NCBI RefSeq assembly: GCF_951229915.1
Contig: NZ_OX579588.1
Span: forward strand, 806,001 to 870,000
DNA: 64,000 nucleotides
Direction: 5' to 3'
DNA from: Candidatus Ornithobacterium hominis
GTDB taxonomy: Bacteria; Bacteroidota; Bacteroidia; Flavobacteriales; Weeksellaceae
The position numbers and the translations under genes were made by a program. Positions 28,017-36,273 of this stretch are shown here, one piece after another. Numbering within the stretch: position 1 is the stretch's first letter; each line of letters begins with the position of its first letter. The notes under the pieces were generated by a model, which was not told where the DNA came from, ran no database searches, and was given only the letters and a program-made list of their open reading frames with translations.

Positions 28017-31000
28017 TATATCATTATATAAAACAAGTGGGAAACTACGCTAGAATACCTAAAAAAATTATTCCAATTATTTTTAGTTTTTTGTTAGCCT
28101 TTCAACCATTTGTACTGAAGGCTCAACAATACCCTGTAAAGATGGTACCAGTCTTGTTGCCACCCTATAGTTTAAAGCTGAGTGAATATGCTACAAGTAC
28201 GCAGACAAAGTTGCGCTTACAAGTCATGATGACAGACTTGCAGGAGCCACAACACCCCACGGGCATAAAGTTTAGCTTAGAAAGTTCGTTAGGCGCAGTT
28301 CCTATAGCCACTAGCCAAAGTTTTGTATCTGGGATGTCTCCTTTTACGCTGTATCCAGGCAGTAATATAACGCTGACCAATGTTGATTTAAGACCTCTGT
28401 TTGAGTTGCAGAATTTAGCAGGCTTAAATGCTTCACAATATGCACAAACTTTACCAGAAGGAATTTATCAATTTTGCTTTCAGGCATACGATTATTATAC
28501 CAAGCACAATCTTTCCGCAAAGACTTGTGCACAGGCCTATTTAACACAATATGAGCCTCCTCTACTCAATCTCCCTCAGAATGCAGAAAAAGTACAAGTT
28601 GAGGGCGATATCGTAGGCAGCAAAGGAATCGTATTTCAATGGATGCCAAGGCAAGTCGCCCCCAATACCCATTATATATTCATTTTAAAAGAACTATGGG
28701 ATGCAGGACGCAGTCCTGTAGCTGGATTTTTATCTTCTCCTATATTATGGAAAGAAAAAACTTATGCAACAAGTTTATATTATGGTCCCGAGAAAACGCG
28801 TTTAATTCCAGGGAAACGCTATGCTTGGCAGGTGCAAGCAGTAAGCGGTAATCCAGTAGTTGGCGCAAATCCTACCGAAGATAATGGAGTGTATAAAAAC
28901 AATGGGCTCTCCGAGATATTTTATTTTGATTATGTAGAAGATTGTAAGGTGCCTACATTTTTAATGGCAAAAAATGCAGGTAGAGGACGCGTGGAGCTTA
29001 GTTGGACAATGCCTGGACAACCCAAAGGATTATATAGCATACAGTATCGAAAAAGAGATAACCATAGCGATTGGCAGACTGAAGAAAGTTACCAAACTCG
29101 ATACATACTCACAGGCTTAGAAAATCAGACTGAATATGAATACAGAATAGGAACAGTTTGCGGAAATCTACAGAATTTTAACCCTTCACCGCTAGAGGGA
29201 GAGACTTCTGGCAATGCATATGCGTATAGTGCGATACAATATTTTACAACAGATAGCGAAGAAAAAGAAAGTAGTAAATACCAGTGTGGTGTAATGCCAT
29301 CTATAGACCTTACCAATAAAGCCCCATTGCAAACTGTGTTAGGAACGAATGAGGTGTTTATGGCAGGAGATTTTCCTGTAACGGTGATTTCATCACAAGG
29401 GAGCAATGGGATATACAGTGGCGAGGGCTATATAGAAGTTCCTTATTTGGGAGATACGAAAATTAAGGTAGTTTTTAATAATATTAAACTCAACACCGAC
29501 AAACAATTGATTGAGGGTGTAGTAGAGACTACGTATGATGCGAATGAAAGTGCCATATCATTTGTATCAGAAGGCTTAGGTGAACTCTTTGGAGATGAAG
29601 GAGTAAAAGACATTACGTTAAACTACACCATCAAAGGAATAAAATATGATGAAAAAACCAAAAGAATCATCATCATAGGCGATGCAGGCGCAGGTAAAGA
29701 AAGCGACAGAGGTTCAGGAGAAGACAGCCAAGAGGTGTTGCCAGGCGGTAAAGATTATACCATTATTGATACAGAAGGCAATGTTTGGGCTGTAGACGAA
29801 GAGGGGAACATAACAAATGTAGGAATGCAAGCCAAAGGAGGAGCTTCTACCCCACAAAATACCGCCGGAGTAGATGCTAAAGGAAATGCAACGACTATCA
29901 CAGCTGAAGGCATTAGAGTAACTTTTAAAAACAGTAGTGATTCCAAATACGCTTTTGACCAGCCTGCAAAAGCATTGAATAGTGATTATAAGGAGCTTAA
30001 CGGAAAAGTAATTCCATTCAAAGCCGTAGAAAACAAAAAGACGGAACCCTTTATTGCAAGCGTGGAGATTACAGATAATAGTATATCTGCGGATAGTTTA
30101 ATATTCAAAACTTCTAAAGGTGTACCGATAGATGCCAAAAAAGTAGGAAATGATTATAGATTAACTTTAAAAGGCTTATACAGCTATGCTACAGAACAAG
30201 TACAAGCAATCATTAAGCAAGGAGATAAGTACCAAGTAGCTGGAGCGTTTAATTTAGTTCATATCTCACCTAAGACAATTAAGCTAAACCTCGTTCCAAC
30301 GATAGGAGTAAGTATATCTAGAAACCAAATACAGAAAGTAAAAGATATCTATAAGAAAATAGCTATAGATGTAGATATTAGCGTTAAGGAAACTTTTGAT
30401 ATTACACCTTACTTAGTAAACGGAAAATTACCTACGGAAGATGCCTTTGGGGAGTTAGAAAAGAATACTGTTGCCCAAAATGAGGTAATTAAAGCCTACA
30501 AACAAGAGCGAGGAGTAGATTTAGCCTATTATATATTTGTAACGGACAAACCATCTTCCAATGGACAAGCCGGCTATATGCGATTGGGCGGACAGTTTGG
30601 TTTTGTGTATGACCAACAGGCAAGAACCATAGCACACGAGCTAGGGCACGGAGCCTTGCGATTAGAACACCCATTTAAGGAGTTTAAGAATGTAGCCCAA
30701 GGAGATATGAAAAACCTGATGGACTACAATACCAGCGACACCAATACCAATACCAACACAAATTTCATATACCCAGACTGGAAACAAGTAAACGACCCTA
30801 AGTTTAAGATTTATGCCTTCCAAGGGCAAAGTGAGGGGGAGTATAAAGGGAAATGGCTTGTAAGTAAAATATTACAACAGATACGCTGTTTTTATCTTTC
30901 TGAGAAAAAAGAATTAAAATTATCAGAAAGAGACTTAAAGTATTTTGATGATCTTCTTCCAAGTGATGAATATAAAAGTATTGTTTATAGAATCAGCTTT

Positions 31001-32341
31001 GGTAGAGATGTTTCTCATGAATATTCTGTACAGTTTTTTATAGATGAAAATAGAGAATTAAAAATTCCTCAAGAAATTAAAGCTTTAAGTCCTTCATACC
31101 CAGGAATGCAAGCATTTTTACAATATGACTTTGGTAAGCTTCAGATTTTAACAACTGCTCCAGGAGAAAAATTTCAGAATTATTTATCAGGTAAAGCTTT
31201 TTCTTCTGCGGAAGATAATACAAATAATGAAGAAATAGGAAAAGAAGAGTCTCCGGATAATGTTATAGTATTAAAAGAGGTAACAGTTATTGGGGAAAAC
31301 TTTCTTTCAGATGGACATATAGATAATGACGAATTCACTTCTCTTAAAAACAGGGCAATTTGTGGATTTAAAAATATTTCTTTAGAATATAGAATAAGGC
31401 TAATAGAAGCTTTATTAGATAGAGGGATTACTACTGATGAAGCAGCAGAAGATCTTATTCTAGATTTGATTCATAATATTCCAGAAAAGGATATAGATGC
31501 CTTTTTAAGTTATTTAAGAGATAATGAGAGGTTTTTAGATACATTAAGAGGTAGTATAGACAATGCCCATTTATTTGGTAGAGAAGAGAATGCTTCAAGG
31601 TTTATTGCAGAAATAACTAATCTTTGGAAAAGAAGTTCTTTCTCTGATCCTGCAAAGTATGTCTATAAAAATACAGCTGGAATTCTTAATATTAAAGAAA
31701 GTGATAATATTAAAGACCCTTTTAGTTTCTGGTATGAAATTACTAAAAAAGGCGCTATAATTAATGTAAATATCAGACGAAAAGGTAGACAGATTATACG
31801 GAGTGAAACTAATTATGAATATGATATGTACCAACCCGTAGTGGTACTGTTTGCCTCAGATAATAAATGGGAAATACCTACGGAACCTATGCCCGCTTAT
31901 GTACTTTATCTTGCTAAGAATATAAAAGATAACAAAAAAACAATAGAGGCAGCAAATCTTACATTAGATATTGCTCTTACATTTTCTGGAGTGGGTAATA
32001 TATCTAAGTTAAAAAATATACCTTCAGCTTTAAGAAAAGCTAAGGTGCTTATCGGAGCCACTGAGGTAGCAGCTTCCACAATAGATATCTATTTAAACTA
32101 TACGGACATTTGTAAAGGACACGAGGAAACTTGTCGAAAAATTAAGATAGTAACATTTGCTCTACAGATGGCATCGCTTTCGGCAGATATAATATCCTCA
32201 CAAAAAATTAGACAATACGCCAAAGAAGCAGCAGAAAGCGCAAATACAACCAATACGGCACTACCAAAAGAATTAGCAAAAACCCTTGAAGATTTAGGCG
32301 GTGTTAAGGTTAAGAATGTTGTGGCTGAAGTGGGGGGGTAA
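28004..32341 (+). CDS. TANFOR carrier fused to zinc-protease carrier, toxin frame broken at G7
   Basis: This 1445-codon frame has a start codon that comes from the IS982 end (MHYG); residues 5-41 are the usual leader ending LKAQ. Order: TANFOR/FN3 N-terminus (to about 512), a short junction, the beta module of the other carrier type (about 535-850), HELGHGALRLEH at 878-889, Met-turn NLMDY, NTNTN linker, YPDWKQVNDPKFK, a unique middle, and an Ala-rich pretoxin near 1305-1420. At 32332-32338 seven G residues shift the frame, giving a stop after EVGG. With six G residues it would read GGKFTTKQVDDY into the tip. This is the only protein in the window carrying both N-termini. Confidence 0.8.
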   Translation: MHYGLYHYIKQVGNYARIPKKIIPIIFSFLLAFQPFVLKAQQYPVKMVPVLLPPYSLKLSEYATSTQTKLRLQVMMTDLQEPQHPTGIKFSLESSLGAVPIATSQSFVSGMSPFTLYPGSNITLTNVDLRPLFELQNLAGLNASQYAQTLPEGIYQFCFQAYDYYTKHNLSAKTCAQAYLTQYEPPLLNLPQNAEKVQVEGDIVGSKGIVFQWMPRQVAPNTHYIFILKELWDAGRSPVAGFLSSPILWKEKTYATSLYYGPEKTRLIPGKRYAWQVQAVSGNPVVGANPTEDNGVYKNNGLSEIFYFDYVEDCKVPTFLMAKNAGRGRVELSWTMPGQPKGLYSIQYRKRDNHSDWQTEESYQTRYILTGLENQTEYEYRIGTVCGNLQNFNPSPLEGETSGNAYAYSAIQYFTTDSEEKESSKYQCGVMPSIDLTNKAPLQTVLGTNEVFMAGDFPVTVISSQGSNGIYSGEGYIEVPYLGDTKIKVVFNNIKLNTDKQLIEGVVETTYDANESAISFVSEGLGELFGDEGVKDITLNYTIKGIKYDEKTKRIIIIGDAGAGKESDRGSGEDSQEVLPGGKDYTIIDTEGNVWAVDEEGNITNVGMQAKGGASTPQNTAGVDAKGNATTITAEGIRVTFKNSSDSKYAFDQPAKALNSDYKELNGKVIPFKAVENKKTEPFIASVEITDNSISADSLIFKTSKGVPIDAKKVGNDYRLTLKGLYSYATEQVQAIIKQGDKYQVAGAFNLVHISPKTIKLNLVPTIGVSISRNQIQKVKDIYKKIAIDVDISVKETFDITPYLVNGKLPTEDAFGELEKNTVAQNEVIKAYKQERGVDLAYYIFVTDKPSSNGQAGYMRLGGQFGFVYDQQARTIAHELGHGALRLEHPFKEFKNVAQGDMKNLMDYNTSDTNTNTNTNFIYPDWKQVNDPKFKIYAFQGQSEGEYKGKWLVSKILQQIRCFYLSEKKELKLSERDLKYFDDLLPSDEYKSIVYRISFGRDVSHEYSVQFFIDENRELKIPQEIKALSPSYPGMQAFLQYDFGKLQILTTAPGEKFQNYLSGKAFSSAEDNTNNEEIGKEESPDNVIVLKEVTVIGENFLSDGHIDNDEFTSLKNRAICGFKNISLEYRIRLIEALLDRGITTDEAAEDLILDLIHNIPEKDIDAFLSYLRDNERFLDTLRGSIDNAHLFGREENASRFIAEITNLWKRSSFSDPAKYVYKNTAGILNIKESDNIKDPFSFWYEITKKGAIINVNIRRKGRQIIRSETNYEYDMYQPVVVLFASDNKWEIPTEPMPAYVLYLAKNIKDNKKTIEAANLTLDIALTFSGVGNISKLKNIPSALRKAKVLIGATEVAASTIDIYLNYTDICKGHEETCRKIKIVTFALQMASLSADIISSQKIRQYAKEAAESANTTNTALPKELAKTLEDLGGVKVKNVVAEVGG

Positions 32342-32720
32342 GTTCACTACCAAGCAAGTGGATGATTATGTTATCTTTGCAACCAAGCAGAATAATAAGT
32401 CAAAAGTAATGCTTGGTATGTGGGATGGTGGTGGTTCATCTTCATATATATCAAAAGCTGGAAAAGAATATACATATTTTGATTTTGGGGATAAATGGGA
32501 TGAAGCATATAATATTGTAAACAAAAATGATGATGAAATTTGACGAATCAATAAGAAGTTTATAGATAATCAAAAAGCTGCTGGAAAAGAATTTTGGTTT
32601 TCTCACAATCCATTTTCTCCTAAAAACGAACAATTTTTTGCGAGAGAGGTGAACTACTTGATTGATTTAGGAGTAAAAGATTTTAAAAAAGTTGGAAATT
32701 TATGGAAAGCAGTATGGTAA
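32339..32720 (+). pseudogene. Severed toxin tip of the 28004 gene, with internal TGA
   Basis: In the +1 frame after the G7 tract the tip reads KFTTKQVDDYVIFATKQ, KVMLGMWDGGGSSSYISKAG, FDFGDKWDEAYN and NDDEI, then TGA at 32541, then RINKKFIDNQKAAGKEFWFS to WKAVW and TAA. I know this tip type from other polymorphic toxins, where a Trp sits at the TGA position, so TGG-to-TGA is likely. Two independent lesions separate it from its carrier. The immunity gene overlaps its end. Confidence 0.75.
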
Positions 32721-33016
32721 AATCATTCGCAAATTCGAATTTAAAAATCATAAAAGATTTTTTCAAGAATAATTTAATAGATTATGAAGTTATTACTGAA
32801 TCTACACATGGACCCTATTGGTATATAAAACTATCTAAAGACGATATTGCAGTCAGTATTTCTGGAGATATTGGTTTTTCAATTGAAATATTTATTAACA
32901 AATCAAAGTATGAACTTTGGCAATATGATAAAAGCATCAATGGTAAAATTAAAACAAATAATGAGAATATTTTATACCAACTTAATGTTCTAAAGCTCTT
33001 TTTAATGGATCTATAA
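32702..33016 (+). CDS. Immunity protein of the 28004/32339 toxin
   Basis: This 104-aa protein is intact and overlaps the end of the toxin tip; ATG 32714 is an alternative start. It has the small beta-sandwich look of many antidotes (HGPYWYIKLSKDDIAVSIS, IGFSIEIFINKSKYEL). Family not recognised. It is kept although its toxin is doubly broken. Confidence 0.6.
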   Translation: MESSMVKSFANSNLKIIKDFFKNNLIDYEVITESTHGPYWYIKLSKDDIAVSISGDIGFSIEIFINKSKYELWQYDKSINGKIKTNNENILYQLNVLKLFLMDL

Positions 33017-33087
33017 TCGAAATCAACTACAAAATCAACAAATTTTTAATATGAAAAAATGGAAATATAAAGAACTTTTACAAATCA

Positions 33088-33456
33088 ATGATGAGACAAA
33101 AAGAAATATTTAATTCACTTGTTATAGGTTTAATAGATGATATTCCACAAGGGGAACAATTTGAAAAAGCGGAGCTAAATATAATGAGACTTGAGGGAGT
33201 TGTAGAGTTTAATAGCTATATAATTGATGGTGAGAATAAAAAAAGAACTCTAGAAGTTTCTATGGGATACAAATATGCAAAATTAATCCACGAACTCTAT
33301 AATATAACTCAAAACGAGCCGCCAGTTCATACGAATTGGAACAGAGCAAAGTTTACTTTATTTCATGATGGAAAAATGCAAATGGAATATATTTGGGATC
33401 AAGAATTACAAGATGAAGTAGATGGTTACAATAACGATATTAAACCAAATGCTTAG
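33088..33456 (+). CDS. Orphan immunity protein, YezG/DUF600-like
   Basis: This 122-aa protein starts ATG ATG, so the start could be 33088 or 33091. EIFNSLVIGLIDDIPQGEQF near the N-terminus and WNRAKFTLFHDGKMQMEYIW near the C-terminus follow the plan of YezG/DUF600 antidotes. The match is by eye and modest. Upstream, 33051-33113 holds a short frame (MKKWKYKELLQINDETKRNI) that may be another toxin end. No complete toxin is attached. Confidence 0.5.
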   Translation: MMRQKEIFNSLVIGLIDDIPQGEQFEKAELNIMRLEGVVEFNSYIIDGENKKRTLEVSMGYKYAKLIHELYNITQNEPPVHTNWNRAKFTLFHDGKMQMEYIWDQELQDEVDGYNNDIKPNA

Positions 33457-33535
33457 GCTCAAAAGTTGTCAGTAGCAGGTATTTTAATTTTTCGAAGAAC
33501 CTCTAAAAGACTGTTTAAATTTGAATATTAGATAG

Positions 33536-33760
33536 ATGGAAAATATAAATTGGAAAAATTTGATAATTTATGATTGCAAAAAAATAAAAGATTTCTTAAT
33601 AAAAATCAACCAAGAGGAAAATTGGTTATTGAAATTGAATTGCAACCGGAATATTTCTGTGTTTCAGGTTACTGTATTTTAGAGAGATTGAAACAGAGTT
33701 AGAGTTAGATGAATATATAGCAGAGTTTGTAAAATGTTTAGAATACATGAAAAAGAGGTT
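33536..33760 (+). pseudogene. Decayed immunity-like gene
   Basis: ATG 33536 opens 48 codons (MENINWKNLIIYDCKKIKDF) to TAG 33680. One base further on, another frame continues REIETELELDEYIAEFVKCL and EYMKKRFF. Together they look like one small protein broken by a frameshift at a T run. The stretch 33457-33535 shows nothing recognisable. Confidence 0.4.
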
Positions 33761-34054
33761 TTTCCAAAACTGTTAGATATTCGTTTTTTAGCAGAATATG
33801 TAGGTAGCGTTCCTTTTGATAAACAATCAGAAATACCGGTTGGAGGCAAATATCCTGTTGGTGAGTTTAAAAAGTTAGCCATTTTAAAATGGGGAAATCA
33901 AACAGAGAGGTACAAAGAATATAAAGATGGTATAAGTAAGTTTATAGAAGAAGATTTTAGTAACCCTAGATATAAAGAAGAAGCCCCTCTATACAAAAAG
34001 AGTTTTGAGTCTTTAATTTCTCATTTAGAGAATGAACCTAATCCATTTTTATAA
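33734..34054 (+). CDS. Orphan array protein of unknown role
   Basis: This 106-aa frame has no signal peptide and contains LLDIRFLAEYVGSVPFDKQ and YKEEAPLYKKSFESLISHL. Family not recognised. It overlaps the decayed frame upstream and is followed by a toxin-tail stub, so it could be an orphan immunity gene or the end of a toxin. I favour immunity because of its length and acidic charge. Confidence 0.4.
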   Translation: MFRIHEKEVFPKLLDIRFLAEYVGSVPFDKQSEIPVGGKYPVGEFKKLAILKWGNQTERYKEYKDGISKFIEEDFSNPRYKEEAPLYKKSFESLISHLENEPNPFL

Positions 34055-34061
34055 ACTATAA

Positions 34062-34142
34062 ATTCCAATAAAAGGATTTTACAAATTATACGGAGACGGG
34101 AATAAAAATTTTGTAGATATAATAAAACCTTGGGATATTTAA
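34062..34142 (+). pseudogene. Orphan toxin tail (26 codons)
   Basis: The frame IPIKGFYKLYGDGNKNFVDI and stop is preceded by a stop codon and lacks a start. It ends 25 bp before the intact fibronectin III gene, the same place that the 9717 and 26973 tails occupy before the truncated copies. Confidence 0.45.
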
Positions 34143-34167
34143 AAGAAAAGACTATTAAAACAAAAAT

Positions 34168-36261
34168 ATGATAAAAAAATATATACTAGCTGTAGTAGTA
34201 CTGATAAGCGGTATAGCCTTCTCTCAAAACAAAGAAGAGCAGAGAGAGCCTCAAATTCGCCTAAAGGTAGAGAGTAAGCAAGATCGCGTGTTATTGCGAT
34301 GGGCAGTAGATGAGCCCGTTGCATGGCAAAAAGCCAACAAAATAGGCTTTGTACTCAAAAGATATACGCTTATCAGAGATGGCAAACTACTGGAAAATCC
34401 TGAGGAGAAAAATTTAGGTATTTTTCAGCCCGCTTCAGAGGAAAAATGGAAAGCAATAATAGAAACCAATAACAATGCAGCCATTGTTGCCCAATCTATG
34501 TTTGGGGAGAGTTTTGAAGTAGAAATGGGAAATCAGGGAGAGTTACAGAATATTATCAATAAATCCCAAGAAATAGAACAACGATTTGCCTATGCACTTA
34601 TGGCAGCTGATTTGGATTTTGAGGTAGCTCAATTAGCAGGTTGGGGCTATGTAGATACAGACGTAGAGCCTGATGTTCGCTATGTCTATACTGTGAAACT
34701 CAACCCTAAGAACAATACCAAATCCCTGCAAATAGAAAAAGGGAGTGGAATAGCTGAGTTATCAAAAGAATGGGAATTGCCTAAACCTTTGGATTTCATA
34801 GGAATTTTTAAAGATCAAGCGGTAACCTTGTCTTGGAATTATTTTATGCTTAGAGATACCTATACTTCTTATTATATAGAAAAATCCGAAGATGGTACTC
34901 ATTTTACTACATTGAGTAATCTGCCGGTAATGAATATGAATGATACAGAGGGAAGACAAGTACAAGGCATGGTATTTGTGGACTCTCTTGCACAGAATAA
35001 TAAGGAAATAGCCTACAGAATACGAGGAAAAACCATTTTTGGAGATTACGGACCTTATTCGGAAGTAGTATCCGGAGAAGGTAAAAAGAGTTTAGAGATA
35101 AGCCCAAGTATTTTAGATTTTGATATTGATGACAACGAGAATATTACCATTACTTGGGATTTTCCAAAAGAATCAGAAAGTGAGATTAGTTCCTTTGAGC
35201 TTTTACATTCTGAAACAGATTTGCAAAACAGTTACCAATCCGTGAAAAAAGATATACCTGTAACCGAGAGAAAAATAGTTACTAAGAGTTTGGCACCATC
35301 CAATTACTTTAAAGTAGAAGCCATAGGAAAATCACAGGAGCGTAGAGAATCATTTGCTATTTTGGTTCAGCCCAATGATATTACACCACCGGATACTCCT
35401 GCAAATTTTAGAGGTGAAATAGATTCATTGGGTGTCGTACACTTAGACTGGAAAGTCAATACAGAAAAAGATTTAGAGGGCTATCATATTTTTCGAGGTA
35501 TTCAAAAAGGAGATGAATTGGTACGGATTACACCACAAGCTATTACTCAAAATACGTATCAAGATACAATAGTATTAGAAAACTTAAACTCAAAAGTTTA
35601 TTACTATGTAACGGCAACAGATAAAAGGAAAAATCAATCCAAGCCTTCTGTTATTTTAGAATTAGAAAAGCCCGATAAAGTAAGACCACAAGCACCGGTA
35701 TTTACAGGATATAAGCTGGAGGATAATGGAAATATAACACTCAATTGGTTGAAAAGTTATAGTGATGATGTAGCTGTACACCAGCTCTATCGTAAGGGAA
35801 AAGACCAACCGGACACCCAATGGGAAATGATATATGAAACTAAGAAAAATCAATCAGATTACAGCTATACAGACAAAGCAGTCGTAGTCGATAAAAAATA
35901 TGTATATTACTTGCAAGCTATAGACAAGAGTAAACTGAAATCAGATAAATCACAAGAAGTAACCTTACAAAGTAGTCGTTTTGAGACAATATCTGTTTTG
36001 AGTAATATGACAAGTACAGTCAATAGAAATAAGAAACAAATTGAACTAATTTGGAGGTCAAAGACGGAAGATATTATTGAAATTGTCGTATATCGCCAAA
36101 AGGGAAATGAAAAGCCTACACATTGGGGAACATTGGCAGGAAATCAAAACTTTTTAGAAGATACTTCGGTTCAAATAGGAAATCGCTATACCTACCTGCT
36201 AAAGCCAATGTTAAAAAATAGTCAGGTAGCAAAAACCGAAAAAATAGATGTTGAATATTAA
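34168..36261 (+). CDS. Secreted fibronectin type III protein, intact copy
   Basis: This 697-aa protein has a signal peptide (1-20, ...GIAFSQ), an N-terminal beta region unique to this family (21-220), and then at least three FN3 units: about 300-400, about 407-495 (VHLDWKVNTEKDLEGYHIFRG, YYYVTATDK) and about 505-595 (ITLNWLKSYSDDVAVHQLYRK, YVYYLQAIDK), with a fourth degenerate unit at the end. There is no T9SS sorting domain and no lipobox. It heads the four-gene run to 42624 with a 12-bp gap to the next gene. Truncated copies sit directly before both TANFOR toxins, which links this protein to toxin display. A scaffold or adaptor on the cell surface is the best guess. Confidence 0.8.
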   Translation: MIKKYILAVVVLISGIAFSQNKEEQREPQIRLKVESKQDRVLLRWAVDEPVAWQKANKIGFVLKRYTLIRDGKLLENPEEKNLGIFQPASEEKWKAIIETNNNAAIVAQSMFGESFEVEMGNQGELQNIINKSQEIEQRFAYALMAADLDFEVAQLAGWGYVDTDVEPDVRYVYTVKLNPKNNTKSLQIEKGSGIAELSKEWELPKPLDFIGIFKDQAVTLSWNYFMLRDTYTSYYIEKSEDGTHFTTLSNLPVMNMNDTEGRQVQGMVFVDSLAQNNKEIAYRIRGKTIFGDYGPYSEVVSGEGKKSLEISPSILDFDIDDNENITITWDFPKESESEISSFELLHSETDLQNSYQSVKKDIPVTERKIVTKSLAPSNYFKVEAIGKSQERRESFAILVQPNDITPPDTPANFRGEIDSLGVVHLDWKVNTEKDLEGYHIFRGIQKGDELVRITPQAITQNTYQDTIVLENLNSKVYYYVTATDKRKNQSKPSVILELEKPDKVRPQAPVFTGYKLEDNGNITLNWLKSYSDDVAVHQLYRKGKDQPDTQWEMIYETKKNQSDYSYTDKAVVVDKKYVYYLQAIDKSKLKSDKSQEVTLQSSRFETISVLSNMTSTVNRNKKQIELIWRSKTEDIIEIVVYRQKGNEKPTHWGTLAGNQNFLEDTSVQIGNRYTYLLKPMLKNSQVAKTEKIDVEY

Positions 36262-36273
36262 TAACATAATAGG

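Larger units (their letters stand above)
26990..29540 (+). repeat. Large direct duplication, copy B
   Basis: Nearly identical to 9740-12330. It lacks about 35 bases at the right IS982 end compared with copy A, and it continues into a different downstream module after ETTYDA. Silent differences between copies are few, so the duplication is recent or is homogenised by gene conversion. Confidence 0.8.
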
